Position numbers and translations under genes: made by a program
The notes under the pieces: model-generated
What the model was told of the DNA's origin: nothing
What the model saw: the letters and a program-made list of their open reading frames with translations, nothing else
Database searches by the model: none
In this document: in pieces, positions 22,871 to 32,010 of the stretch
Numbering within the stretch: position 1 is the stretch's first letter
Layout of the letters: each line of letters opens with the position of its first letter
Assembly (NCBI GenBank): GCA_021772015.1
Contig: JAETNS010000004.1
Location: 1-64,000 of the forward strand
Direction: 5' to 3'
DNA from: Prevotellaceae bacterium
GTDB taxonomy: Bacteria; Bacteroidota; Bacteroidia; Bacteroidales; Muribaculaceae
Length of the DNA stretch: 64,000 nucleotides

Positions 22871-23557
22871 ATGATCAAGCTTACTGACATTAACAAAACA
22901 TATCCCGGCGCTGTCCCACTGCATGTCCTCAAAGGCATAAACCTCCATGTTAAGAAAGGAGAACTGGTCTCCATAATGGGCGCTTCCGGTTCAGGCAAAT
23001 CAACGTTATTGAATATTCTCGGGATACTTGATAATTATGATTCAGGAGAATACCTCCTTGACGGCACACTGATAAAGGACCTTTCGGAGAACCGCGCTGC
23101 GGAATACCGCAACCGTATGATCGGATTCGTTTTCCAATCGTTCAATCTGATCAATTACAAGAATGCGGTCGAGAATGTCGCATTGCCTCTTTTCTATCAG
23201 GGAGTCTCCCGCCGCAAACGTAACTTGCTCGCTATGGAGCAACTTGAAAAAATGGGGCTTGCCGACCGCTCACATCATCTTCCCGGAGAATTGTCAGGCG
23301 GACAGAAACAACGTGTCGCCATAGCCCGAGCAATGATCACCAATCCGTCGATCATTCTTGCCGACGAACCTACCGGCGCTCTCGACTCGACCACATCCCG
23401 TGATGTGATGGAGCTTTTCCGGCAACTGAACCGGCAAGAGGGCAAGACAATCGTGATAGTCACTCATGATCCCGGAGTAGGCAAACAATGTGACCGCATC
23501 ATCCGCATTTCTGACGGCCTTATCATTCCTGACAACTCAATTATCACAAGCAATTGA
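22871..23557 (+). CDS. MacB-type ABC transporter ATP-binding protein
   Basis: This 228-residue ATPase energises the two permeases encoded next. Walker A GASGSGKS is at 37-44, the Q-loop Gln at ~89 (FVFQSFN), the signature LSGGQKQRVAIARA at 141-154, Walker B IILADEPTGALD at 161-172, and the switch His in VTHDP near 203. Its sequence is of the MacB/LolD/FtsE class, which powers mechanotransmission rather than solute passage. It heads a five-gene operon (ATPase, two permeases, adaptor, outer-membrane channel). Confidence 0.92.
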   Translation: MIKLTDINKTYPGAVPLHVLKGINLHVKKGELVSIMGASGSGKSTLLNILGILDNYDSGEYLLDGTLIKDLSENRAAEYRNRMIGFVFQSFNLINYKNAVENVALPLFYQGVSRRKRNLLAMEQLEKMGLADRSHHLPGELSGGQKQRVAIARAMITNPSIILADEPTGALDSTTSRDVMELFRQLNRQEGKTIVIVTHDPGVGKQCDRIIRISDGLIIPDNSIITSN

Positions 23558-23564
23558 TACAGCC

Positions 23565-24782
23565 GTGTTTGATTTAGCGAACGAAATATTACAGACAATG
23601 CGTCACAACAAGCTGCGCACAGCCCTGACCGGGTTGTCGGTGGCTTGGGGCATATTCATGCTCATAACGCTGGTAAGTGTGGCCAACGGCATCACGCGCT
23701 CTTTCGCGGAGGATATGCAAAACAGCAGCAACCAGAAAATATCCGTCTGGGGCGGCGTGACCACCAAACCATATCACGGATATCGTGAAGGCCGTGATAT
23801 AAGGCTCAAAGACAGCGACATCTCTATCATAAATCGCGAACACAAAAATACTATAAAGGAGGTCTCTTCCGAACTGAGCGGCAAACAGTCGGGAGTCTCC
23901 ACCAACAAAACATATGTGACAGCGGGTTATACCGGCGTTTTTCCATCCGCTCTTGGACTGAACCAGCTGGAAATCGTCAACGGGCGTTTTATTTCCGACA
24001 AAGACCTCGATAACAACGCGAAAGTCATGGTTTTGCCCGAGGAATATGCCGAGCAACTCTTCCCTCCCGATGGACGGAATGCCGTTGGCCAAAGAGTAAA
24101 CTGCGCCGGCCTCTCGTTTCTTGTCGTAGGAGTGTACAAAGGTCGGTTCCGCACAATTTACATACCCTACACTACGGCGCGTATATTCGCTTCCGGGGAC
24201 AATGACATTGATGAAATTATCCTCCATCTTAATGATGTCTCTGAAATAACAGAAGCCGATGGGATTGAGAAATCTGTCCGTAATACTTTGGCCGCCACCC
24301 ATGATTTTGATCCTGAGGATAATTCCGGCGTATGGATATGGAACGCCATTTCCCAGGCACTGACGGTACAAAGCGCGATCGGTATCCTGAACATCGGGGT
24401 ATGGGTGCTTGGATTGCTCACCCTGCTCAGCGGTATTATCGGCATAAGCAACATCATGTTCGTTTCCGTAAAAGAGAGAACCCATGAGATCGGAATACGT
24501 CGCGCGATCGGAGCCAAACCTATGAAAATCCTGACACAAATACTTGTGGAGGCTATTGTGATAACCACCCTGTTCGGTTATATAGGAATAGTAATGGGTA
24601 CCGCCCTTACCGAACTTCTTGCTTCGGGAATTGGTGACAGCATGTTTGAAGGAGCCCGGGTAGATCTGGCAATGGCCGCCCAAGTAACGGTCGTACTGAT
24701 TGTAGCCGGCGCGATGGCCGGATTATTCCCGGCCCTCAAAGCCCTTAAAGTCAAACCGGTCGAAGCATTGCGGGACGAATAA
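23565..24782 (+). CDS. MacB-type ABC permease, first of two
   Basis: This 405-residue inner-membrane permease begins with an elbow helix and the NKLRTALTGLSVAWGIFMLITLVSVANG first helix (residues ~15-42). A large periplasmic (MacB_PCD-like) domain with the GRFISDKD...VMVLPEEYAEQLFP pattern follows. Three C-terminal helices surround the conserved cytoplasmic SVKERTHEIGIRRAIGAKPMKILTQIL loop, and PALKALKVKPVEALRDE ends the protein. The GTG start at 23565 lies 7 bp after the ATPase stop and gives family length; the frame extends upstream only inside the ATPase gene. Together with the second permease it probably forms a heterodimer. Confidence 0.88.
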   Translation: MFDLANEILQTMRHNKLRTALTGLSVAWGIFMLITLVSVANGITRSFAEDMQNSSNQKISVWGGVTTKPYHGYREGRDIRLKDSDISIINREHKNTIKEVSSELSGKQSGVSTNKTYVTAGYTGVFPSALGLNQLEIVNGRFISDKDLDNNAKVMVLPEEYAEQLFPPDGRNAVGQRVNCAGLSFLVVGVYKGRFRTIYIPYTTARIFASGDNDIDEIILHLNDVSEITEADGIEKSVRNTLAATHDFDPEDNSGVWIWNAISQALTVQSAIGILNIGVWVLGLLTLLSGIIGISNIMFVSVKERTHEIGIRRAIGAKPMKILTQILVEAIVITTLFGYIGIVMGTALTELLASGIGDSMFEGARVDLAMAAQVTVVLIVAGAMAGLFPALKALKVKPVEALRDE

Positions 24783-24789
24783 CAAAATC

Positions 24790-26049
24790 ATGTTTCCAAT
24801 GAAGATACCTTTTTTCGACATAGAGAACTGGAAAGAGATAGGCTCTACCCTCGCGCGAAACAAGACAAGGACTTTCCTCACCGCTTTCGGCATATTCTGG
24901 GGAGTGTTCATGCTGGCGTGCCTCATGGGAGGTGCCCGTGGAGCCGAGGACCTTCTGCGCAGGAATTTTGAAGGATTCGCGACGAACAGCGCGATACTGT
25001 TTCCCGGCAATACAACCATGCCTTATAAAGGCCACGCCAAAGGACGCAGGTGGCAAGCCGACCATACCGATATCGAACGTCTGCGGCTCCTGTTGCCGGA
25101 ACTACAGACTGTCACATCGCAGTCATCTCAATGGAACATAAGCTTCCGTAACGGCCGACACAGCTTTTCAGGGCAAGTATGGGGAGTGGAAGAAGCCTTC
25201 ACCGAGGTCATGCTCCCACATATAGAGAGCGGACGTTTCATAAACGAGGCGGATGTGAAACTACAACGGAAAGTTGCGGTTGTCGGCAAAAAGGTCGCTA
25301 ACGAACTTTTCCCGGGAGAGTCCTCCCCTGTCAGGAAGACGATACTTGTCAACGGTATCTCATACACAATCATAGGGATCGCCTATCAGACAAGCGAGAT
25401 ACAGATGAACGACCGCATCGACAACGTCGTGATCATCCCTGTCTCCACATTCCAGAAAAGTTTCAACCGGGGTGACAAGGTTGACTTGATAATGATGGTC
25501 GGAAGACGTTCGGCCGATTTCTCGGAACTTGAATCCAAGATCCGCCGTATACTGTATTCTCGTCATCAGGTTGATCCGAATGACAAAAGCGCGATGTGGT
25601 TTCTCAACATATCCGACATGTTTTCCAAAGTCGACACACTTTTTCTCGCTATCTCTTTCTTGGCGTTGTTCATCGGCCTTTCAACTCTTGTAGCGGGAAT
25701 CATAGGTATCGGCAACATCATGTGGGTGATAGTCAAAGAACGCACTCAGGAGTTTGGGATCAGACGTGCCATCGGAGCGAAACCCATCGATGTTACCGTG
25801 CAGATCCTTTCTGAAGGAGTCACCCTGACCGCGATCGCGGGTATGGCGGGTATCTCATTGGCATGCATGGCACTCGGAATAACCGCCATGCTGACCACCA
25901 ACGAGACATCTGTCCCGAGATTCCAGATGACCTTATGGCAAGCTTTGCTGATAATCGGCATATTCATCCTCCTGGGCACTCTCGCTGGATTGATCCCGGC
26001 GATCAAAGCCATGAGAATCAAGCCGATCGAGGCACTAAACGACAAATGA
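24790..26049 (+). CDS. MacB-type ABC permease, second of two
   Basis: This 419-residue paralogue of the preceding permease starts 7 bp after it. It shows the NKTRTFLTAFGIFWGVFMLACLMGG first helix (residues ~24-48), a periplasmic domain with VWGVEEAFTEVMLPHIESGRFI, three C-terminal helices, and the VKERTQEFGIRRAIGAKPIDVTVQIL loop. It ends IKAMRIKPIEALNDK. Sequence differences between the two permeases are large, so each likely supplies one half of the transporter. Its TGA overlaps an upstream candidate ATG of the adaptor gene (ATGA at 26046-26049). Confidence 0.88.
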   Translation: MFPMKIPFFDIENWKEIGSTLARNKTRTFLTAFGIFWGVFMLACLMGGARGAEDLLRRNFEGFATNSAILFPGNTTMPYKGHAKGRRWQADHTDIERLRLLLPELQTVTSQSSQWNISFRNGRHSFSGQVWGVEEAFTEVMLPHIESGRFINEADVKLQRKVAVVGKKVANELFPGESSPVRKTILVNGISYTIIGIAYQTSEIQMNDRIDNVVIIPVSTFQKSFNRGDKVDLIMMVGRRSADFSELESKIRRILYSRHQVDPNDKSAMWFLNISDMFSKVDTLFLAISFLALFIGLSTLVAGIIGIGNIMWVIVKERTQEFGIRRAIGAKPIDVTVQILSEGVTLTAIAGMAGISLACMALGITAMLTTNETSVPRFQMTLWQALLIIGIFILLGTLAGLIPAIKAMRIKPIEALNDK

Positions 26050-26099
26050 TTTTTATTAAAGGAATAAATAAACAACTACAGCAGCATATCCCCCAAATC

Positions 26100-27224
26100 A
26101 TGAAGAAGTTTTTCAGAATCCTGATGTGGACAATAATCGCCCTCATCTTCGTCGGTACATTCGTCTATCTTTTCCTGAACTCAAAAGGTCGCGAGACAAC
26201 ATATGAGATCGTCTCTCCGAAAACCGAGACGATCGAACGGACAACCGTCCTCACAGGCGACATCGAGCCACGCGATGAGATTGAGATCAAGCCCCAGATT
26301 TCAGGAATCATAAGCGAGATCCTTGTCGAGCCGGGCGACCATGTCAACAATGGCGATGTCATCGCCAAGATCAAAGTGATACCGGAGGCTACGCAATTAT
26401 CCTCTGCCGAAAACCGTATACGGGTTGCCAGGATCTCACTGGAAGAGGCCCGTCAGACATATGAGCGCACCAAAGCCCTGTATGACAAAAAATATGAGAG
26501 CCGCGAGAAGTATGAGGCCGATGTGGCCGCATACGAACGGGCAAAACAAGAGCTCGACCAGGCCAATGACCAGTTGAGAATCGTACGTGACGGGGTGTCT
26601 GCCTTTGACACGCAAGGATCAAACACCCTTGTACGCGCCACCGTCACCGGCCTCGTCCTGGAGGTGCCTGTAAAAGTCGGAAGCTCCGTGATCCAGTCAA
26701 ACACATTCAACGACGGCACCACAATCGCCAAGATAGCTGACATGACCGACCTCATTTTCAAAGGGAAAATTGATGAGACCGAGGTGGATCTTTTAAGCGA
26801 GGGAATGAATGTGAGAATCGCCGTAGGAGCCATACAAGGCTCTGATTATCCTGCGGTAATCGAGAAAATCGCGCCTATGGCCACTGATGACAACGGCACC
26901 AACACTTTTGAGGTGAAAGCTGCATTGAAATTCTCGGAAAATGCCAAACTACGCGCCGGATACAGCGCGAATGCCACTGTGATATTGGAGAAAGCGGAGA
27001 ACGCGCTTGCCATCCCGGAACGTGTCATAGAATATGCCAATGATTCCTCATTCGTCTACATTCTCACCTCTACCGACGGCACCCGCCAGACATTCAGGAA
27101 GGTAGCCATCAAGACAGGCTTGTCAAACGGAATCAATGTGGAGCTGCTTGAGCCGGCCTCTATCACCTCCGATTCACGCCTGCGCGGCAATAAGGAAGAT
27201 GGCAAACCGAAAGAGTCCAGATAA
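26100..27224 (+). CDS. Periplasmic adaptor (membrane fusion) protein
   Basis: This 374-residue HlyD/MacA-type adaptor links the ABC permeases to the outer-membrane channel. One N-terminal membrane anchor (residues ~4-27) is followed by a lipoyl half (EPRDEIEIKPQISGIISEILVEPGDHVNNGDVIAKIK) and an alpha-hairpin of about 70 residues rich in Glu/Arg/Tyr. The second lipoyl half is RATVTGLVLEVPVKVGSSV, followed by a beta-barrel and a C-terminal membrane-proximal domain. The ATG at 26100 puts the anchor at the N-terminus; an alternative ATG at 26046 overlapping the permease stop would add 18 residues. Cargo is unknown: a peptide, lipid or antibiotic would fit. Confidence 0.87.
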   Translation: MKKFFRILMWTIIALIFVGTFVYLFLNSKGRETTYEIVSPKTETIERTTVLTGDIEPRDEIEIKPQISGIISEILVEPGDHVNNGDVIAKIKVIPEATQLSSAENRIRVARISLEEARQTYERTKALYDKKYESREKYEADVAAYERAKQELDQANDQLRIVRDGVSAFDTQGSNTLVRATVTGLVLEVPVKVGSSVIQSNTFNDGTTIAKIADMTDLIFKGKIDETEVDLLSEGMNVRIAVGAIQGSDYPAVIEKIAPMATDDNGTNTFEVKAALKFSENAKLRAGYSANATVILEKAENALAIPERVIEYANDSSFVYILTSTDGTRQTFRKVAIKTGLSNGINVELLEPASITSDSRLRGNKEDGKPKESR

Positions 27225-27279
27225 GCCGTTTGAACAGTTACTTATAACTGCTATTAAACACCCTCTAAAAGCATTCACA

Positions 27280-28584
27280 ATGAGAAAAACAGCATTATCG
27301 GCTTTCATCTTAATCGCTGTCTGCGGGAAAACCTATGCCGATGAGATATGGTCGCTTCAACGTTGCGTTGACTATGCGATCGAAAACAACCTGACAATCA
27401 AAAACTCCCGGCTACAAGTCGAGCAGGCTGACCTGGAGATCACTTCGGCCAAAGACGCATTTCTTCCTACCCTTTCGGCCACTGCTTCGGAAGGATTCAA
27501 TTTCGGTCGCGGCCTGACCTCCGACAACACCTATGCCGACCGTAACACGAGCAATTTCCAATGGGGAATATCCATGTCATTGCCGTTGTTTCAGGGACTG
27601 TCTGATGTCAGACAGCTCCAAGTCGCCAAATCCTCCCTGCGACAATATCTTATGGAGTTTGAAGCGGCAAAGGATGATCTGACTCTAAACATAATGGCCC
27701 AGTATCTCCAAGTACTTTACAACAAGGAGGTCACTGAAAGCGCGAAATCCCAACTCGCATATTCCTCCTACGAGGTGGAGCGTCAGCAGGCACTCGTCGA
27801 GGCCGGAAAGGTGGCTGAAGCCTATCTGTATGACGCAGAGGCGCAGCAAGCCCAGGACCGACTACAGGTAATAACCTCGGAAAACGATGTCAGGGTCGCG
27901 TTGGTCAATCTTGCCAATCTGTTGCAATTGCCGACCGCCGACGGATTCGACATCGAACCGTTGGATGAGGATTCTCCTGAAATCCCCGGACCTGACATAG
28001 TATACAGCCGTGCGTTGGAACATAACAATTCCATTCTTTCCGCGAGACAAGGCATAGTCACGGCTCAAGATAGGATCTCATATGCCCGCAGCGGATATAT
28101 GCCCCGTCTCTCTTTCGATGCTTCGATAGGATCGAGCTATTACACTGTCGCAGGATACGACAATGCATCCTTCGGAAATCAGATGCGCAATAATTTCTCG
28201 ACTTATCTTGGTTTCCGGTTGTCATTGCCGATTTTTGACGCGTTTTCCACGCGTAATAACGTAAGACGTGCCAAACTTCAGGAAACCACGGCAAGATTGG
28301 AACTTGACCGTCGCGAAAGCGATCTTTACAAGACAATCCAATTGGCATACACCCAGGCGACAGGAGCAAGAGACAAGTACCTGACAGCGGGCCATACGTT
28401 GGAAAAGACTCGTCTGTCATTCGAGGCCACCCGCGAGAAATATGATCTCGGGCGCGCTACTCCAACCGAATTTGAGCAGGCCAAAAACAATCTTTTCAGG
28501 GTCGAGATTTCCCGTATCTCCTCTCGTTTCGAGTATCTGCTACGATATCGTATCCTACGTTTCTACGAGACAAACCGCCTGTGA
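27280..28584 (+). CDS. TolC-family outer-membrane channel protein
   Basis: This 434-residue outer-membrane efflux protein has a signal peptide (MRKTALSAFILIAVCGKTYA, residues 1-20). It carries two TolC-type repeats: WSLQRCVDYAIENNLTIKNSRLQVEQADLEI in the first and PDIVYSRALEHNNSILSARQGI in the second. Long coiled-coil helices build the periplasmic tunnel (LTLNIMAQYLQVLYNKEV; YDLGRATPTEFEQAKNNLFR). It completes the MacAB-TolC-like pump. The ATG at 27280 gives the signal peptide. A strong hairpin follows. Confidence 0.9.
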   Translation: MRKTALSAFILIAVCGKTYADEIWSLQRCVDYAIENNLTIKNSRLQVEQADLEITSAKDAFLPTLSATASEGFNFGRGLTSDNTYADRNTSNFQWGISMSLPLFQGLSDVRQLQVAKSSLRQYLMEFEAAKDDLTLNIMAQYLQVLYNKEVTESAKSQLAYSSYEVERQQALVEAGKVAEAYLYDAEAQQAQDRLQVITSENDVRVALVNLANLLQLPTADGFDIEPLDEDSPEIPGPDIVYSRALEHNNSILSARQGIVTAQDRISYARSGYMPRLSFDASIGSSYYTVAGYDNASFGNQMRNNFSTYLGFRLSLPIFDAFSTRNNVRRAKLQETTARLELDRRESDLYKTIQLAYTQATGARDKYLTAGHTLEKTRLSFEATREKYDLGRATPTEFEQAKNNLFRVEISRISSRFEYLLRYRILRFYETNRL

Positions 28585-28596
28585 CGAAATATCCGA

Positions 28597-28648
28597 CAAT
28601 GAATTGCCCGGACACGCAGTAAAAACAGTGTGTCCGGGCAAATCATTG
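28597..28648 (+). terminator. Terminator of the efflux operon
   Basis: A long stem: CAATGA (28597-28602) and the 12-bp arm at 28604-28615 pair with 28630-28641 and TCATTG (28643-28648), with single A bulges opposite each other. It lies 12 bp after the TolC-type gene; T richness is weak on the + strand. Confidence 0.75.
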
Positions 28649-28706
28649 TCGATAGTCACGCTATTGTTGCCGCCAGATGCAAAATAGGCGCGCCAACGTG
28701 CGTGGA

Positions 28707-29162
28707 TTATTTTTCAACTGATTCCGCATCCGCAGCTTCAGCGGCTTCAGCTGCCTGGTCTTCGGCGATCTCGTTATCTTTGAACTCGGTCACACCTGCG
28801 GCGATCAATTGGTTATACCATGAAAAAAGTTTGCGGATATCGGTAGTGTAGACACGATCCTCATCATATTCAGGCAGGATCGATTTGAAATACTCGCGTA
28901 TCTTGGCATCGTCGCCGATAGCCTTGACATCGATTTCCTTACCGTCGTTGGCCTCTTTCACCTTCTCCAGGACATCCGTCAGTGGCATATCGGAGTCATT
29001 AGTGTATATGGCGATGTCACCAAGTGATACGACTTTGTCAGAAGCATATGCGGGCTGACGGCGACCGGTGGCGATATTTTCCACTATCAGCATATTTCGC
29101 CCTTGGCTCACAAGGCGGTAAAGTCCGGGCTTGCCGGAAATCGAAAGAATTTTCTTAAGCAT
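28707..29162 (-). CDS. DUF5606 domain-containing protein
   Basis: This 151-residue protein is typical of Bacteroidales. The N-terminal ISGKPGLYRLVSQGRNMLIVENI (residues ~7-29) and VSLGDIAIYTNDSDMPLTDVL match DUF5606, a small barrel domain of unknown function. The helical centre ends in an Ala/Glu-rich tail (residues ~133-151). It looks cytoplasmic. It has its own full-consensus promoter (29204-29234) and is divergent from the OmpA lipoprotein. Confidence 0.85.
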   Translation of the reverse strand: MLKKILSISGKPGLYRLVSQGRNMLIVENIATGRRQPAYASDKVVSLGDIAIYTNDSDMPLTDVLEKVKEANDGKEIDVKAIGDDAKIREYFKSILPEYDEDRVYTTDIRKLFSWYNQLIAAGVTEFKDNEIAEDQAAEAAEAADAESVEK

Positions 29163-29203
29163 GATGATTAATCTTGTTTGTTATGTATATAACAATTCAG
29201 GCG

Positions 29204-29234
29204 CAAAGTTAGTCAACTCATTCTGGTTTTCCAA
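29204..29234 (-). promoter_or_regulatory. Promoter of the DUF5606 gene
   Basis: The reverse strand reads TTG (29234-29232), a 20-bp spacer and TAACTTTG (29211-29204). Confidence 0.75.
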
Positions 29235-29274
29235 ATTTTGTGAAAACGAATGATGAAATTTATATAAAATTCGT

Positions 29275-29282
29275 TAACTTTG
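29275..29282 (+). promoter_or_regulatory. Promoter -7 element of the OmpA lipoprotein gene
   Basis: TAACTTTG matches the -7 consensus. It would leave a leader of about 115 nt before the ATG at 29404, long enough for post-transcriptional control. The -33 region is A/T-rich without a TTG at the usual spacing. Confidence 0.5.
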
Positions 29283-29403
29283 CAGTTGCAATCGACAATA
29301 AGGGGGTTTTGATTGTTTCAAATTAAAATGTCCTTGAATAATTGCTTAAACAAGAGTATGATATTTGACAACGAATTGAACATCAACTAAATATTTATTA
29401 AAC

Positions 29404-30099
29404 ATGAAAGCATTGAAGACTTTATGCCTCGGTATCGTAGCGGCAGGGATGCTGCTGACAGGATGTAATTCCATGACAAATACCGGGAAAGGCGCTCTGA
29501 TTGGCGGTGGAGGCGGTGGTGCCCTCGGCGCAGGACTCGGAGCTCTGATTGGTGGCGGCAAAGGAGCCGGAATCGGAGCCGCTATCGGTACGGCTGTAGG
29601 CGCAGGAGCAGGAGCCTTGATCGGCAACCGCATGGACAAGCAAGCCAAGCAGCTTGAAGAACAGCTCCAGAATGCACAGGTTGAACGCGTGGATGACCAG
29701 AATGGTCTGGCTGCCATCAAGGTTACTTTCCCCGGCGGCATCCTCTTCCCCACCAACGGCACTACGTTAAGCGCAAGCGCACAGACCGAACTTGCCCAGT
29801 TCGCAGCTTCCTTGAAGCAGAATGCCGAAACCAACGTTCAGATCTTCGGCTTCACTGACAACACGGGGTCGTTGCAAGTGAACACCCGCGTGGCTGATGG
29901 CCGCGCGCTGGCAGTGGACCGCTTCCTCGTTGACAGCGGCATCTCCCCCACACGTCTGACTTATCAGGGAATCCCTATGGCAGACTACGTGGCATCTAAT
30001 GATACTCCCGCGGGCCGCGCGCAGAACCGCCGTGTCGAGATTTATATCACTGCAAACCAGCAGATGATCCAGCAGGCTGAGAACGGTACTCTCCAATAA
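29404..30099 (+). CDS. OmpA-family lipoprotein with glycine zipper
   Basis: This 231-residue lipoprotein has a signal with lipobox LLTGC (Cys21). A glycine-zipper segment (residues ~29-75, repeated GALIGGG/GAGIGAAIG) could insert in or span the membrane. A short Lys/Gln-rich coil follows, then an OmpA-like peptidoglycan-binding domain (about 105-220: GFTDNTGS, NTRVADGRALAVDRFL, QNRRVEIYI). The expected role is to tether the outer membrane to the cell wall, like YiaD. Monocistronic, with a long leader and a strong terminator, suggesting high expression. Confidence 0.9.
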   Translation: MKALKTLCLGIVAAGMLLTGCNSMTNTGKGALIGGGGGGALGAGLGALIGGGKGAGIGAAIGTAVGAGAGALIGNRMDKQAKQLEEQLQNAQVERVDDQNGLAAIKVTFPGGILFPTNGTTLSASAQTELAQFAASLKQNAETNVQIFGFTDNTGSLQVNTRVADGRALAVDRFLVDSGISPTRLTYQGIPMADYVASNDTPAGRAQNRRVEIYITANQQMIQQAENGTLQ

Positions 30100-30129
30100 T
30101 GACTGCCTGACATACAACTCACACACGAT

Positions 30130-30167
30130 AAAAAGCATCCGCGCTCAATAGGGGGCGGATGCTTTTT
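30130..30167 (+). terminator. Terminator of the OmpA lipoprotein gene
   Basis: A 13-bp stem of A5GCATCCGC (30130-30142) with its complement (30155-30167) ends in T5. It also faces the convergent glycerate kinase gene and can act both ways. Confidence 0.88.
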
Positions 30168-30190
30168 ATTCATTCCGACACAAATCCGCT

Positions 30191-31240
30191 TCAAAGGAAA
30201 TCTGACAGCAACACTACATCCACTCCTTCCGGCAACAAGTCAGCCGGCAAGTCACAACGACCACACACAACGGTAACAGGTATGGAGAGGCGTGTACCAT
30301 ATTCGATTATTGTTCCGGTCACTTTTCCTTGCAAGGATTGCAAATCAAAACATCCTTCCCCCGTATAAATGTGGCTTATCATTTCTGCGATGATATTTTG
30401 ACTCTTAAGACTGCTTTTCCATAAAGCAGCAGCCCCCGGTTCAGCTGTCGAACCGGCAACCTGCAACGCAAAACCAAGTCCTCCCCCTGCGCCACAATAA
30501 TGCCACGGGGATTCAGGTTTCCCAATTCCTTTCAGTATTACCTCCTGATAATTAGATAGAGCCTGTCGAAGAAATCCAATCTCTCCCGATCCTACCCCTT
30601 TCTGAGGAGCGAAAGACAATGCAGACATACTTTCATTGGAAACATCTGACGGCAACAGCGGGACATCCACATCCATAAGCCCGATAACAGATATCCCTGA
30701 CAAAACATTCACATCAGGAGGAACTGCTGTTCCTATCTCAGGCAACAACCTCGGATTGATCATATTGTCTATGGGATTCCCCTCTATATCATAAAAGCTC
30801 CATCCCAACGCCTGCAGAAAGCCGCCACCTCCGTCAGTTGTCATCGTTCCTCCGACACCGACATATATTTTTCTGATGCCTTGATTGGCGAGCTTTCTCA
30901 AAACGAGTCCCAGCGGGAATGAAGAGGCTAATAGCGGCCTGACAATATTTCCCGTTGCCTCGCGCCCCAAAATCGCAGCAGACTCTACCGCTGCGGTCTC
31001 ACCATCGCTGTAAAGCCGCCATGCTGTGGTATTGCCAAATGGATCTATTCCCTGACATGTTATTTCCGGAAGATTATGTAACCCGGCCAAAAGCCGTGAG
31101 GTCCCCTCTCCACCGTCAGCCATCGGGAGAAGCGATATACTCGCATCAGGAAACAATCGGGCAACTTTTCCACCAATCATCCGACATATCTCGTCGGCAC
31201 TGAAAGTCCCTTTGAACTTGTCAGACGCTATGATGATCAT
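30191..31240 (-). CDS. Glycerate kinase (GarK/GlxK family)
   Basis: This 349-residue kinase phosphorylates D-glycerate with ATP, probably to 2-phosphoglycerate, in the cytoplasm. Family motifs: ASDKFKGTFSADEI (residues ~5-18), PMADGGEGTSRLL (~39-51), VGVGGTMTTDGGGGFLQALG (~126-145) and the C-terminal SIPVTVVCGRCDLP. Its ATG overlaps the thymidine kinase TAA by one base (TAATG), so the two genes are translationally coupled. The 2- versus 3-phosphoglycerate product cannot be told by eye. Confidence 0.9.
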   Translation of the reverse strand: MIIIASDKFKGTFSADEICRMIGGKVARLFPDASISLLPMADGGEGTSRLLAGLHNLPEITCQGIDPFGNTTAWRLYSDGETAAVESAAILGREATGNIVRPLLASSFPLGLVLRKLANQGIRKIYVGVGGTMTTDGGGGFLQALGWSFYDIEGNPIDNMINPRLLPEIGTAVPPDVNVLSGISVIGLMDVDVPLLPSDVSNESMSALSFAPQKGVGSGEIGFLRQALSNYQEVILKGIGKPESPWHYCGAGGGLGFALQVAGSTAEPGAAALWKSSLKSQNIIAEMISHIYTGEGCFDLQSLQGKVTGTIIEYGTRLSIPVTVVCGRCDLPADLLPEGVDVVLLSDFL

Positions 31241-31890
31241 TACTCCGTCTCCACATCTTCATCCTCTTCGATAAACGGCAGCGACAACCGTTCGGCCTGG
31301 GCGATCCGTCGGTTTCTCCAACATTTCCGGCAGACTGCGATATATCGGTCATCTCCACCGATCTCGACTTGCTCCCCCTCCGTGATGATGTCTCCATTTG
31401 AATCTATCCTAGCATTTACGATCGTCTTATGCCCGCATGTACATGTGGATTTGATCTCATCAATAGTGTCTGCGATCTCAAACAACCGCTTGGATCCCTC
31501 GAAAAGGTGGGTCTTGAAGTCTGTCCGAAGACCATAACATATGACATTCGACCCGAAATCATCCACGATCATCGACAATTGGTCGATCTGACGCGCTGTC
31601 AGGAACTGCGCTTCATCCACAAGAAACCAATCGACGACCTCCCCGATCTCCTTGAAATATTTTTTCGCGAATTCATAGAGGTTTGTTTCCGGATATATCC
31701 ATCGGCAAGCGCGCTCGATTCCGATACGGGAACGAATCACACTCTCCCCATCGCGCGTGTCGATGGCAGGCTTCATGCAAAGATAACGCATATTGCGTTC
31801 TTCGAAATTATAAGCCGTCGTCAGCAGCATGGCTGTTTTGGCCGAACCCATTGTGCCATACCTGAAATATAGTTTACCTTTACGGTGCAT
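31240..31890 (-). CDS. tdk: Thymidine kinase
   Basis: This is a 216-residue type II thymidine kinase of the salvage pathway. P-loop GTMGSAKT lies at 12-19 (Ser replaces the more common Gly/Lys spacing residue). VDEAQFLTARQIDQL is near 90-104 with catalytic Glu. The lasso-domain zinc cysteines are in STCTCGHKT and CRKCW. The C-terminus is an acidic tail. Upstream of glycerate kinase with a 1-bp overlap; divergent from bioA. Confidence 0.93.
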   Translation of the reverse strand: MHRKGKLYFRYGTMGSAKTAMLLTTAYNFEERNMRYLCMKPAIDTRDGESVIRSRIGIERACRWIYPETNLYEFAKKYFKEIGEVVDWFLVDEAQFLTARQIDQLSMIVDDFGSNVICYGLRTDFKTHLFEGSKRLFEIADTIDEIKSTCTCGHKTIVNARIDSNGDIITEGEQVEIGGDDRYIAVCRKCWRNRRIAQAERLSLPFIEEDEDVETE

Positions 31891-31981
31891 AGTTGTATTT
31901 TCCTTGGTTTACGGTCGCGAAATTAGGCATAATATTCCATTCAATTGATCTGGCAAGAGACAAAGTTTTCAACATTTTTCG

Positions 31982-31989
31982 TAATTTTG
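31982..31989 (+). promoter_or_regulatory. Promoter -7 element of the biotin operon
   Basis: TAATTTTG matches the consensus and lies 21 bp before the bioA ATG (32011). The -33 region has only T runs. No BirA-type palindrome was recognised by eye. Confidence 0.5.
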
Positions 31990-32010
31990 CGGTTACTTAA
32001 GCTATATGAC

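Noticed and set aside
23589-24683. 364-aa reverse frame opposite the first MacB-type permease
   Set aside because: The sense frame encodes an obvious permease with conserved loops; the antisense frame has a His/Tyr-rich non-protein-like composition.
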